Assembly (NCBI GenBank): GCA_003999685.1
Contig: CP021229.1
Location: 1,178,001-1,242,000 of the forward strand
DNA: 64,000 bases
Reading direction: 5' to 3'
From: Taiwanofungus camphoratus
Lineage: Eukaryota; Basidiomycota; Agaricomycetes; Polyporales; Taiwanofungaceae
Shown here: positions 42,189 to 57,837 of the stretch, piece after piece
Position numbering within the stretch: position 1 is the first letter of the stretch
Layout of the letters: every line of letters starts with the position of its first letter
Program-made: the position numbers and the translations under genes
Notes under the pieces: model-generated
Seen by the model: the letters and a program-made list of their open reading frames with translations, nothing else
The model's database searches: none
Told to the model about the DNA's origin: nothing

Positions 42189-43710
42189 GTCTGGCTGAAG
42201 ATGATGTCGACAGGTCAACTCAAGGAGGCCGTTCAGTACCTGGTTAACGTCTGCGACTCTTATATTCAACAGCGCTCCCTGCAAGTCGTACAAGCGCCGA
42301 CAAGGGCGCCGTACGGGTCTAGCAAGATACCGAGACCATCCTGCCTATGTGCACACGAGTAAGTCGTGTAGTACGCGTCGCCGCGGCAGCACACAAGTTC
42401 TTACTCACTCAACACTGTATGCCGCCTGGGACACGTCAAAAGGTGTGTCCCGGCACGTTCTCTACCATACTGGGTATGGATTTCGCCGCCTCGTCGTCGG
42501 TATCGGCGATACACCTACCGAACAAGATTGGTGCACGCGCCTTCCAATACAAGCAAAGGACCTCTTGGTGCTCTCAAATTCTTAGGCTGAAAATGGTTCC
42601 GGTACTGGCAGATATCTCAATTTGTCGTGCATGATGAATGCGCCTCAGGTCTTCGCGCCGGAATATTTCAATCTTGCTCTTCATGTATGAGCCGCGGTTA
42701 GAACATGTTCACTTGCAGTGTGCACTTACGGTTTCACTTCGTCCATCGTTGCTACTTGTAAGCGCTGAACCTGTCGCTTTCAGTGAAGATTGCCTGGAAG
42801 ATTGCCGTCTCATATGCGGGGGAGAAAGGTGGATTGCTTTGCTGCGATATTTGAACTTCCCAGCCCGCCGCATATCCAAACGGTCTGGTTTTGGTAGATC
42901 AACGCTATGAACACGTCAAGTAATTCTATCCTCAATGGCGACTTTTTGAACGGGTGAGTTGCATCAGCATCAGGAAAACGTCGCCTTCTGGCCGTCTGGA
43001 ACATATGAAGTCGTCTTGTTAGCAAACTTGCGTGACCAGTTCATACACGTCCCACTCTTGACTTGTTTGACCTGTATGCGTTCTGATCTCATATATGTTA
43101 CCAGATTTCCCGAAAGTGCGTTGGCTAATATTTCCAGATAACAGCCGTCTGGTTTCATGAGGTCCACTTCTGGACCAGATACGTTTCAGGCCACTTCAGA
43201 CGTTGTGACTTTTTTTAATGTCTAAATATCCTGAACTTGTGATCTGAATGGGGCGTCATACCTGAATACGCCGGTATTATATCTTCAAGTCCGTCCTGCG
43301 CATTTTTGTGATTGCTGAGTGCCACCCTTTTTGAATAGGCAACCTATATGCTCGAGATGCTTTTGTCTCAGAGAGAACGGTAACTTCCCCTATACAACGG
43401 TGTTTCATCGCAGCTGTATAATAGAATGCTCTCTGCTGAACCACTTGTGGCGCGTAGGCAGCCGTAACAGGTCTTGTTATGGCAGCGAGTCTCCATGCAA
43501 GCTCTCATGATCCTGCGTATTTCAAACTAAGGACAAAAGGCTCCTGACACCTGGCGTTCCTGCTTTGCTTGTGGTATAACAACTATCATCTTTTGAGTCC
43601 CACCATCATTTTATCCAGTAACTATTCTCCACCAATTCTTGCAAGATACAATCCACAACCTCTCTTTCCTTGTCGCCGCTGCACACTCTTTTACCAGGCT
43701 GTTCGGCATA
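42189..43710. other. Intergenic, no gene recognised
   Basis: About 1.5 kb of mixed composition. Short open frames show no motifs and no repeats were found. It presumably holds the promoters of the SDR gene and of the second GH18 copy. Confidence 0.4.
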
Positions 43711-45342
43711 ATGCCTAGGAACTCCCCAATATTCGTAGCTTTTTTGCTTCTGCTGTCAGCATGGGCCGAGCCCTACCGTGAGTTGTTGAACAGGCCACTG
43801 CTGGGCGTCTTGTCACAAGGTTGTCTTGATAACTCGGGAGGTGACGCTGCTTCCTCCAGTTCTGGCGGTAACAGCGACACGGATGCTAACAATTCCACTA
43901 TTGCAATGAGTTGGTATGCCGGCTGGGATGGCCCCGAACCGAATTCGCCATACACTGTGGAAGATATTCTCAACAGTACTTGGGCGAAGTACGATATCCT
44001 GTCATATGCCTTTGCGTGAGTAGTAGCATGTCTCATATTCTTCAATTCTGGAGCACGCTCACAATCACGTAGAACGACTACTTCGGATGTGAACACGCTG
44101 CTTCTCACCGATAGCGATAAATCACAATTACCGCGATTCGTCGAACTTGCGCGAAAAAATGTGAGCCTGATCTTGAGGAACTTAGGGAGCACCTCTTGAC
44201 AGTGATCATCATAGAATGTCAGGGCGATGGTTACGGTTGGTGGGTGGGGAGGATCACAGTACTTCTCTACTGCTGTCGCCACAGCGAGTAATCGCACTGC
44301 ATTCGTAAAGACAGTTCTTGGCCTTGTTTCACAGTATGGTCTCGGTGGGGTCGACTTTGAGTACGCCTACGTCCTTCATATGGGCGCATGTTCAGCACAG
44401 GCTGATTTGCTTTCAGTTGGGAATACCCTGGCAGGCAGGGAATGGGCTGCAACACTGAGTCCCCCGACGACAGCGCAAATTTCCTCTCCTTCCTACAAGC
44501 ACTGCGCGCCGATCCTGCGGGACACAACATCACAGTTTCCGCCGCAGTTGGCCTTACGCCCTTCGCAGGCATGAGCGATGTCTCCGCCTTCGCGTCCGTG
44601 CTCGACTACATTGAGATAATGGACTACGACGTGTGGGGCTCTTGGTCGAAGTACGTGGGCCCGAACGCGCCACTCAATGACAGCTGTGCGCAGAGCCGGT
44701 ACCAGATGGGTTCTGCTGTGAGCGCAGTGAAGGCGTGGACCGCCGCGGGCTTCCCTGCGAATCAAATCGTCCTCGGCGTTGCATCCTATGGGCACGGCTT
44801 CTTCGTGTCGCCAAATGATGCGTTTGCACCTGGCAGCACGACCCAGCTCGTTGCGTACCCGCCACTGCAAAACACGACAGCGCTACAGGGAGACAGCTGG
44901 GACACGTACTCGCCGTCGGCTGCGATCAGTGTGGAGACTATACCGACGGTGGTTACTCGGGCTTGTTCAACTTCTGGGGACTTATTCAGAAAGGATTTCT
45001 CATGGGAAACGGTACTGTCGCGTCTGGCATCGCGTATAGATATGACAACTGCACTCAGACGGTCAGTGCGATAGCGTATGACTTGTGGGGCAGCTGACCC
45101 AAAAAATTTGTGCAGCCATACGTATATGATCCCAAGACGCAAGTGATGGTTTCCTATGATAATGCGCAGTCTTACGGCTTGTTCCAAGCCTAGTATATGA
45201 TCATGAACTATGCCCCTGATACCTCTTCGCAGCTGCGAAAGGCCAATTCATCAAAGAGGCCCACTTGAGAGGCTTCGCTATGTGGGAGACTGGTGGAGAT
45301 TACAGGAACGTCCTGCTTGATGCTATTACTCAGTATGTTTGA
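43711..45342 (+). pseudogene. GH18 paralogue 2, one-base frameshift and altered active site
   Basis: Same exon plan as the first GH18 gene: signal peptide (MPRNSPIFVAFLLLLSAWA), short Ser/Asn linker, AMSWYAGWDGPEP, MVTVGGWGGSQYFS. The split active-site exons join to GGVDFDWEYPG, so the first Asp of DXXDXDXE is Gly while the catalytic Glu stays. The frame is good to DSWDTYSPSA. A one-base deletion near 44916-44925 then shifts it: the homologous GGYSGLFNFWGLIQKGF and AYRYDNCTQT are read only in another frame. The later exons (VYDPKTQVMVSYDNAQS, GFAMWETGGDY, ending TQYV-stop) remain recognisable. It is probably a young pseudogene, or would yield a truncated protein if the error is real. Confidence 0.82.
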
Positions 45343-46347
45343 ATGTAGATGAGTATTTGTAGACACAGTGTACCCGCCTTAAGTTTCATAACATACCTAG
45401 CGTCATATGGGTATCGTCTACAATAAGCGGTTACTCAGGTACAAATTGACACAATTGCTTGTTCTAATAGCATCATCGTATGGTGTCACTTTGCAATGTA
45501 ATAGAGCTCGGCATTGGGAACAAAATCTGCCAGGCTGAGTGTCATCCAGAAGTCACGTGACTGTGATCCTGCTCAGATCGTTATCTGGAGTAAGCGCCGA
45601 GAGTGTCTGTGGCTGCTCATCTAAATTGTTCGTTCATAAGCCTGCGAATGCTACGACTTGAGTCGATACTTAAGATCGACGAGGCCTTAAAACCATTCTA
45701 GATTTGATTTGGAGATTATGCTCTTGGGTCCCGAGAACACGACATATTCAATGCCAGTAATGCGCACCTGGTTACTAGCACTGACAGCATACGACAGTGC
45801 CACCTGCCGATGCATTTTCTGCTTAGGTCGCTTATGCGCGTTACGTCCTGTACGTGTTCGCTGTTGTTGACGGGCCAATTGTCAAAACAGTATGTCTCAG
45901 TAACCATTTACTAGTATTGAGGCGTCAGATATTTCGACTCCAATTTCGTATCTCGATGATTCCATGCATGTGGCAAGTTTCATATGAAATTCCTCTCGCA
46001 TGGAAATCCTCAGCTTTTTGTTTGAAGACTGACTCCAGAGGTGATGCATGGAAACCCGCGAAAGACCGAGGTTTTCGCCCAAAGGCTTGTGGCCCACTGC
46101 TCATAGTTTCAGAGCTCTTATTTGTTGAAGCAGTATGAAAGGCACCTGGCGTAAGCTCCCGAGTCTTGTTGCTCCATAACAAGAAATCTTTACAACCCAC
46201 CTTCCCGGTTTGATCAGTGTTCCCAGTACAAAAGGAGTCAACTTACGCAGTTGAACCATCTATCAACTATTATTCATCTGGTTTGCATCAACCCGCAAGA
46301 TACCAATCCTTACTCCGCTCACCTTGTATGGTTGTTCAACTATTAGC
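45343..46347. other. Intergenic, no gene recognised
   Basis: Spacer of about 1 kb between GH18 copies 2 and 3. No frame with motifs and no repeats were seen. Confidence 0.4.
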
Positions 46348-47982
46348 ATGCTGCGCAAGGTCTACCCCGTCTCCTTCATATTGCTGCTGTTACTTCAAGT
46401 GTGGGCTCAACCCTACCATTATTTACGGGATGAATCACAGCCAAGCATCTTGTCCGCTATACCGCTTAATATTGCAGTCGACGACCATGTTTCGGATTAT
46501 CCCACCAACAACATCAGAAGTACCACGGGCATTGCAATGGGTCGGCTAGTCGGTAGAGACAGTTTGGAAGAATACCGGCCCATTACCGTCAGAAACATCT
46601 CAAACAGTACTTGGTCGAAATATGACCTTGTATCATATGCGTATGGGTAAGCAATATTCTGCAGGTTGTAGGCGGCGTATTCTCAGCGATGCACAGCGAG
46701 ACTATGCTCAACGGTACTGTGTCTTTCTCTAACTCCAATGAAAATCAGTTGGAAACATTTGTTCAGCTTGCCCATGCCAACGTGAGTCTTATATTGTGAT
46801 TCCTCCAAAAAAGACACTGATCGTAGCCAATGCAGGACATCAAAGCTATGGTTACAATCGGCGGTCCGAATGGCTCGGAATACTTCTCTACAGCCATTGC
46901 CAACAAGAACAATCGTACTACGCTTGTCAACACCCTTGTCAAACAATATAATCTCGATGGACTTGACTTCGAGTAAGCCTCCGCATTATGTTTCCTCTCG
47001 CTTTGGATACAAGCTGACTTCGAACCAGCTTGGGATATTTTGGCAAGCAGAATACGACCTACAACGCAGCTTCTCGAAACGACAGTGCAAATTTTCTCCT
47101 CGTCCTGCAAAACCTCCACGACGCCAACGGAAATCTTATACTTTCTGCTGCTGTCGGCCTCACACCGTTCCTGGACGATACTGGCCTTCCGAAGAACAAT
47201 GTGTCCGATTTTGCGCAGGTCCTCGATTACATCGAGATCAAGAATTATGACATTTGGGATCCCGAATCGGGCTATGTAGGCCCGAATGCACCGCTGAATG
47301 ATTTCTGCATGCCAGATCAATTTCAGAACGGATCAGCGGCAACCGCAGTGACTGCATGGACTCAGGCTTATTTCCCTTCGGACAGAATCTTGCTCGGAAT
47401 TGCGTCGTACGGACACAGCTACAACGTATCGAATAAAGCTGCTTTGGAGTCCGGAAGCACCGACACGCTTGTGGCGTATCCACCAATCAGCAATGGGACC
47501 ACACCACAGGGAGATAGCTGGGACTTGCCCTCGCCCGCGGATTAGTGTGGCAACGATACAGGCGGATATACAGGAATTATCCACTTCTGGGGGCTCGTCG
47601 AGCAAGGATTCCTAGCGGAAAATGGGACTGCTCTCAATACAACCACCGGGGTGATCAAGTATAGCTACTCCGACTGCACCAAGACGGTGAGTCAGTATGC
47701 GTGCAGCATATGTGAGAGAGCACTCACCATAGTACGCTCGCAGCCATATATATATAACATGACCTCGCAGGTGATGGTCTCATATGACGATGTCTGGTCT
47801 GTCTGTAAGTCGTTTTTCCAGTCGCCGTCGTAAGCTAATACAGAGCGCAACCCTTGTTGTTCACAGCCGCAAAGGGTCGATTCATCAAGCAAGAAAGCCT
47901 TGGAGGCTTCGCCATGTCGGATATCAATGGAGACTACAACGATCTTCTGGTCGATAATCTTAGAAGCAACATGGGGATTTGA
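46348..47982 (+). pseudogene. GH18 paralogue 3, catalytic Glu lost and nonsense codon
   Basis: The signal peptide MLRKVYPVSFILLLLLQVWA and exon structure match the other two copies. The substrate block is MVTIGGPNGSEYFS (Trp replaced by Pro). The spliced active site reads DGLDFDLGYFG, so the WE of the motif is LG and the proton-donor Glu is gone. The frame runs through AAVGLTPFLDDTG and LLGIASYGHSYNV to a TAG at 47543-47545, in the position where the other copies read CAG or an equivalent. Downstream exons (GGYTGIIHFWGLVEQGF, QVMVSYDDVWSV, GFAMSDINGDYNDLL) are still conserved and in frame. It is either a pseudogene or a truncated non-catalytic chitin-binding-like protein. Confidence 0.83.
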
Positions 47983-49662
47983 GCTCGAGTAGTTAGGCAT
48001 GACGCTAACACTTGTACGCATTATCCTGTACTATAGATCATCTTATGATACTGGACCTCTTTTGCGTTGGGCGTGGCGTGGATTGAATTGTGGCATAAGT
48101 ATTATCGATGCAGCATCGGTACTGGAAATTTGAAGGGCTTCTTGGGCCTCGGTGGATTGCATCCAGTCCAGGTCATGTTTCCTTTCCTTTTTACTTGCGC
48201 AGAACGACATCCACGACCTGTCTCTGAAACACGTATAGGCTTTGCATTCGCTTCAAGGTGTGACAATTAAGCTTGGACTAGCAGCGCCAGACGGTATGAT
48301 ACTTGAGTAAATGTTTAAATGTCGCTTTCCAGCCTGTTGCGGCCGCAGGCAAAGAGAGCGGCGACCCCGACGAGGAGCGCACACTTGTTGGGTTAGCCGA
48401 GCAAGAAAAGCTGGGATTTGCAAACTGCTTAGAAACTCTTGAAGTCTCAAGCCGTCTGTCGCCTCCGATCTTGGGCTTCGGCTCCAGCTCCTAGTCACTA
48501 CCAACATGAACGACTTCCGTTAGGATTGCGAAAGTCTATGCGTATAATCTGCTCAGGCTATCTACAGCGACGTGTCGCGCATGGCTGTGAAGCATCCGAT
48601 GTCGTTTATTCCATCCATCTGGACATCTTGCATTTTCTACGAGTTCAGTCTTCCGATTCTTGGCCTGTTCGACGTGCCTTGGCCGCATTTACGTGTAATT
48701 GACAGTATTAGTGCCGGCTTCAATGAAAATATCACCCAATCATCCTTCGTAAGTTGATTTGGTCATCTTGGCAAATTTGGCGTAGTTGTTACAAGGCGGC
48801 CCTGAGACTAAACTACTGGAACTGTTGGTCAAATGTTCTACAGTGAACCTGATACGCATTCAGGCTGTGAAAAACGGCGGTCGAGATCAAGGGGAGGAAG
48901 AGAACGAGTCGGACCTTCAAGGCGAGGGTTGTTCGAATTGTTGTAACATCGAGGCTCTTGCGGACATTGTCGGGCAGGGCTATTCGAAACATATCATATG
49001 GAAACCTGATACTGTACGTAAGTACATATTTCTTTTTCGGAAGCTCTGCCTGATGCATCCATGCAGGAAATTGAACAAAAAGTAATATATTCGGATTCGT
49101 TGAGTCTCAGGAAGACATCGGCTACCCAACGTACGCTAACCCGACCTCAGTCATTGCGTATTATATGCTGCATATAGGTGCGAACGGACCGCGCCTGAAC
49201 TAGTCTCTATACATGGGACTTCCCTGAATGGTTGAATCTCCCATGCCGTACACTTTTGACAGTTGTGGTATGATCGCCCGCCCATAGGTCGCCATAACGG
49301 GCGATGGCAGAGAGCCAACAGAGGCGCTTAAGAATTCCATGCTGGCGCTCTTTCTACGCTGCTATATAGACCTCAAGGGGTTTATCGCGCACTGGACAAC
49401 CGTCGCTCTATCCATTTGCCTCCGAATTTGCCCAGTTCATCGAGGCTCACAAAGTACAGGCCATCGGTCCAGATGTCATCACCATCATCTTCTGTGCTGA
49501 ACGGCAGCAGTGACGGCCAAGGCCTGTTATATGCAAGAAAAGTGACAGTCGAGTTGAATGGTTACTACAAACTGGCAGAGGCAGCGTACGAGGATCTACA
49601 GGTCTATAAGGTATCTTTCTCTATGAACTTAGCAATTCCTAAGTCGATGGTCTCGACCTATT
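47983..49662. other. Region with weak coding traces upstream of the kinase fusion
   Basis: Short protein-like frames occur at 48303-48494 (EERTLVGLAEQEKLGFANCL) and 48840-49010 (CSNCCNIEALADIVGQGYSK). A possible start exon lies at 49416-49610 (GLLYARKVTVELNGYYKLAE). They could belong to unrecognised small genes or to the 5' part of the kinase gene. None can be linked securely. Confidence 0.25.
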
Positions 49663-53554
<3,892 letters not shown>

Positions 53555-54153
53555 TCAGAGAGCCTGTTTCCTTTCGTTCACAGATCCCATTGTATACTTA
53601 TCACACAGTTCTATATTATCAGCTTTGCTCGGCAAGCCAAAATTTGAGCTGCCAGTGTTCGGATTGTTTTATAGCCAATACATACTAAATCACATGCACT
53701 CCAAGAATGTTGCAGCATGTCGCAATGCACAGCTCGAGGCCGGTTCAGAAAGAACTTTCTAGCAGGCGAAAAGACGATGAGAAGCTGATGGAATCTTTGC
53801 ATCGTCCCCCAGCAAATTGACATCCCATGAATATGTCCATCTACGGTCTATAAGTACCATGGATTACCGTGTCGTATTCTCGTTGCATCGACCACAATTG
53901 AAGTAGGTCTCATCAAGAGGAGCGGCATCTGCTGAGCGGAACTCGGGATGCCCCCGCACATCGCGAGATTGTGACTTGACAGCACTGTTCTTCGGGCTCG
54001 ACCAGCCAAGCAGTTCCACATTTTAAGATTTTGTGCAATATTTCTATCTGTATACTGTGCATCGCAGAGATGCTCGTCCTATGCTCAGAGTGAGAGTAAT
54101 ATGGAGCATCCTTGTGAGCGATATAAAATGAGAGCGCCTTCTGCAAGAGGACA
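53555..54153. other. Intergenic, no gene recognised
   Basis: Spacer between the kinase fusion and a hAT element. Nothing with motifs was seen. Confidence 0.4.
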
Positions 54154-54161
54154 GGTCGATC

Positions 54162-54802
54162 CAGTGATGTACGGTCAGTGCCCAAGGTCATAGGTCACGG
54201 TCACTGACCCTACGACTGTCAGTGACTTTCCACTGACCCTGGTAGGGTCATGACCCCGAAGGTAACGCCGGGGTCTTGTCTAGAGTGGTGACAGAGGGCA
54301 CCCTTCCTTATCGGTAGCGCAGACAGAGGTCACAGAGCAATCATGGCAGACCAAGTTTGTATGATCACTGACACCCTATCGCAAATGGTAGATGACGATC
54401 TTGACCTTGATGCTGCATGATTTCCGTCAAGCATCTCAATTGAACTCAAATCTCTCTTTGACTTTACCAGGACCACTTGGGTGGAAAGATACGAGAGGGG
54501 TGCACACTATATCCTAGATGAAGAGCTTAAATTTTATGAACTAATTAAATTAGATGTTGACGGCGAGGAGGAAGCAGTAGTATTAATGAGACGGCAGATA
54601 CAATCCTTAGTACTTAATTGTATTTCTCTCGCGGGGCACGTTGAATGTTAGCTGCGACGACTTTATTATCTCAGCAACGGGCCGCAGTCGGGCCGCTCTA
54701 TGCCAGGACCGTGGGTAAGGTCACAGTCAGTAAGGTCAGATCAGGGTCAGGGTCACTGACTTGTGGAAAGTCACTGACTAGTCACTGACCCGCACATCAC
54801 TG
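54162..54802 (+). mobile_element. Non-autonomous hAT element, 641 bp
   Basis: Flanked by a perfect 8-bp duplication GGTCGATC (54154-54161 and 54803-54810). The inverted ends start CAGTGATGTACGGTCAGTG and, from the right, CAGTGATGTGCGGGTCAGTG. Both ends are dense in GTCAGTGAC/GTCACTGAC subrepeats, probable transposase-binding sites. An internal stretch (about 54465-54650: RYERGAHYILDEELKFYELI, VVLMRRQIQSLVLNC) looks like part of a hAT transposase, so this is an internally deleted copy. Confidence 0.85.
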
Positions 54803-54810
54803 GGTCGATC

Positions 54811-55238
54811 ACCCGCAGCATCCCTCACCTTCGTGGTTTCCCAATAACTCTGACCACGCTACTGATACCTGGTACGGACCTGCATATAGCTCCAAGCTGG
54901 ATATTGTTGCAGGCCGTACTATGCCCTATGTTTTTCCATGAAGTCCGTGGGGTCTCATTGTGACCACGCAAACACGTGTTCACGTGACCGTGTTGGTTTG
55001 TTGATTGACGCGACGCGCTTTATCGGCTAGCAGCCGAATCCCAGCTCTCAAAAGCCTGCACCTTTCTCCATTAACCACTCCCTCCTCTCATTGCTGGTGT
55101 CTTTTTACGTTTTATACTCTCCTCTGCTCTACAAGTTTGTTGTCGGCATTTGCTGCGAAGAGAGTTGTTGTTGCGCACCTGCCATCTCACGTATCTGTCT
55201 AAGTCGGCACATCACCTTGGAAATTTGAACTGCTCGTT
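54811..55238. promoter_or_regulatory. Putative promoter and 5' UTR of the pRiA4b-like gene
   Basis: Pyrimidine-rich stretches (CCATTAACCACTCCCTCCTC, then CTCTCCTCTGCTC) precede the ATG at 55239, as is common in basidiomycete promoters. No coding frame was recognised. The hAT element ends only about 430 bp upstream of the start. Confidence 0.35.
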
Positions 55239-57091
55239 ATGTCAAAACGCCCGAGAGACCTATGTGACACTCCCGGATCGTCCACGCCACCCCAGCCACC
55301 CTCCAAACGTGCTCACATTGACCCTGGCACTAGCAGTCCGCGAAAGCCACGTATTTTTGGCTCCTCGCCCTACAGCTCGTCTTTGTCCACACCGCATACG
55401 AAATACTCTTTTATCAGCACGCCCTACTCAGTACCCTCGGACTCGCCTACGAACCCATTCGGTCTCAAGCGCGCCCTTGTAGCGCTCACTCTTCCCCGTG
55501 CACTCGGCTTTTCCAAGCATCTTGCGTTACGCTTCCAGCTAGTCATCGGAGAGGACAGCAAACGGAGAAAAGGCAAGGGAAAAGAGACAGACCCCGACCT
55601 CGAGCGCGAGGACGTGTTTCGAATCGTGCAGGTCCCAACCAACTACACGTTTCGGCACTTACACAAGCTGATCCTCTTCCTGTTCGCGGCGGATGCGCGC
55701 TGGCCACGGGCGACCAAGAATGCCGGCACTACGAGCCACAGACGCAGTGCAAGGCTAACACAACAGAAGTCAGCTTCTGCAGACGCGTCGCGCAAGAGAA
55801 GATCTGCAAGGGTGGATGGCACCGACGACACATTGAAGGGCAAGTCCGCACTACAAACTAAGAAGCTTGCATCCGACGTACACAGCTGGGATGTTCCCGT
55901 GGACTGGGCGGGCCACGTATTCGATGTGCGCGAGGGCGTGAAGCTGTACAGCGCGGCGTACAAGCGGGGTGTGATCAAGACAGCTGAGGGGCGCATGCGT
56001 GTGCGGCTGTCGAGCGTGCGTGACCGCAAGCTCTTCCCGGATCTGTATGGCGCAGACGATGACGTATTCGCTGCAAGTGGGAGCAGCAAGCCTCAAGAAA
56101 CCGAGCTGGAGGAGGTGGAGGAGGAGGAGGCGGGGTGGCTGTGGGAGGCGGAGGACGACTTCACTGTGGGACATGTGTGGCCGGACGGGCCAGACCTAAC
56201 AAAGGGAGTCATCTATGTACGTGCCTCTGCTTGTCTCATCTTGCTATCTCGTGAGTCTAACACTCATTTGGCCACGGACAGCATCATCTTCCTGACATCG
56301 CTGTGCACGTCACGATCAACACAGCCCGCGTACCCCCGCGCAAGGGCGTGGGGAACAAGCCGTTCGTGTTCCGCTCGCGGGGCAGCGCACGCGGGGCCAT
56401 ACGCATCATGCACCTCGCTCCGCCGCACAACCGTCATGCGGTAGCGTGTGCTGGTCTCGGTGAGGCCGACGATGAGCGCGAAAGCGCGGAAGACGATGAC
56501 GCCGCCCGCGTAGCAAGGTGGAACGGGCGCGACGCGTTCGTGCGGTTTTTGGCGCGCGAGGCGGAGCGTGAGCGAAGGTTGCAGCGCCCGCCCACCTCAT
56601 CGCCCTCTACTACAGCTCCGACCGAGCCGCTGTCAAGCTCCCCCGTCCGCCCCGCGCGTGCGCGCGCAGCGCGGGACTCCTCCCTGCCTCCATCCTCTCC
56701 GATCCGCGACTCTTCCAGCCCCTCGCGGCCCCCGTCGGCGCTCTCCTTCTCCGAGTACACGCTCTCGTTGCCGACGGAGACCCCCGCGCCGAAACACCCT
56801 GCGCATGCACGGCGCGTGGCGCATGCGACGCGCCGCCTCGAGCGGCTCACACGAAGCGGCCTCGCGGAGATGAGCGACAGCGAGGAGGAGGTCGACGAGC
56901 TTCAGGGGGACGAGTTATTCGCCGAAGATGCGGAGGAGGGCTCGGAGGCGGGTGGGGCGGGTGAGGTAGATGAACTCGACAGCGATGGAGAGGAGAGATG
57001 GTCGTGGAAAGCAGCAAAGGCAGGCAGTGAGCACTGGGTGGGGGATGGAGATGAGAGTGACTGGGACCCGTTTGGGGAAGCGGAAATATGA
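55239..57091 (+). CDS. pRiA4b ORF-3-like domain protein, acidic C terminus
   Basis: Two exons, with an intron from about 56218 to 56282. The N terminus has nuclear-localisation-like basic/Pro-Ser text (SKRPRDLC, PPSKRAHIDPG). The core LRFQLVIGED, DVFRIVQVPTNYTFRHLHKL and ILFLFAADARWP matches the start of the pRiA4b ORF-3-like fold. A basic insert follows, then HSWDVPVDWAGHVFDVREGV, LYSAAYKRGVIKTAEG and WLWEAEDDFTVGHVWPDG. Exon 2 has DIAVHVTINTARVPPRKGVG and an AFVRFLAREAERERRLQ helix. It ends in strongly acidic stretches (MSDSEEEVDELQGDELFAED, then DESDWDPFGEAEI). The molecular function of this fold in fungi is unknown. Confidence 0.7.
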
Positions 57092-57342
57092 GTATGGGAT
57101 CTGGCCTTGAGTGGGAATTTGTGATGCTCTGTTGCTTTGACATCGTGCGTTGGATGGTTATGGGAAACATTCTGGTATTGTACCATATGTAAGATATTTG
57201 TTTGTCTATACTTCATAGCGTTTTGGGTGAACTACATCGTGTATTATGATTGACTAGTATGATATTCTCCAACAGAGTATATGAAATGTCTGCTATGTCT
57301 CGGAGGTAATGATCAGCCTGTTTCTTCGACATTGCAACGAAT

Positions 57343-57790
57343 TTAAAGGTGAGTGAAAGGTACGGATACAGGTGGCAACTGAGTATTGGAAAATGGCACA
57401 AAGCAAATAGCAATGATTATTAACAGCCTGAGTGGGGGTCGACGACAGAGCTCAAATCTGTCGGTATAAGGTGCAACATTTTGAAGTCCTACAAGGATCA
57501 AATCATCCAATTTGATGAAACGGCTGCCAACTTGCCATTTGGCGTCTGCAGCCACATCCATAGGACAGTCTTCCATCTCCTGTCGAATATAGTCAGGACA
57601 TCATAATAACGCTGCACCCTTGATAGTATACTGGATGAATGAACTGACATCGATAAACTGTTGTATGACTTTTGCGACATCTTTGGCCAGTTTAGAGCGC
57701 GCGATAGGGCTCGGAGAGATACGAGAGTCCTGTGTGGATACCTGTTTTTCCCAAGGCGGATATCCAGGCCACTACAGAGTCACACATCAG
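57343..57790 (-). other. Coding-like exons downstream of the third kinase
   Basis: The minus strand reads ARSKLAKDVAKVIQQFIDVS then SFIQYTIK. After a possible 38-bp intron comes EMEDCPMDVAADAKWQVGSR then FIKLDDLILVGLQNVAPYTD. These look like real exons, either a C-terminal extension of the kinase at 57838-60089 or a separate small gene. No domain was recognised. Confidence 0.3.
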
Positions 57791-57837
57791 ACTGCTGTTC
57801 GACGACAAAATACTGAAAATTGAGTATACCATGATTG

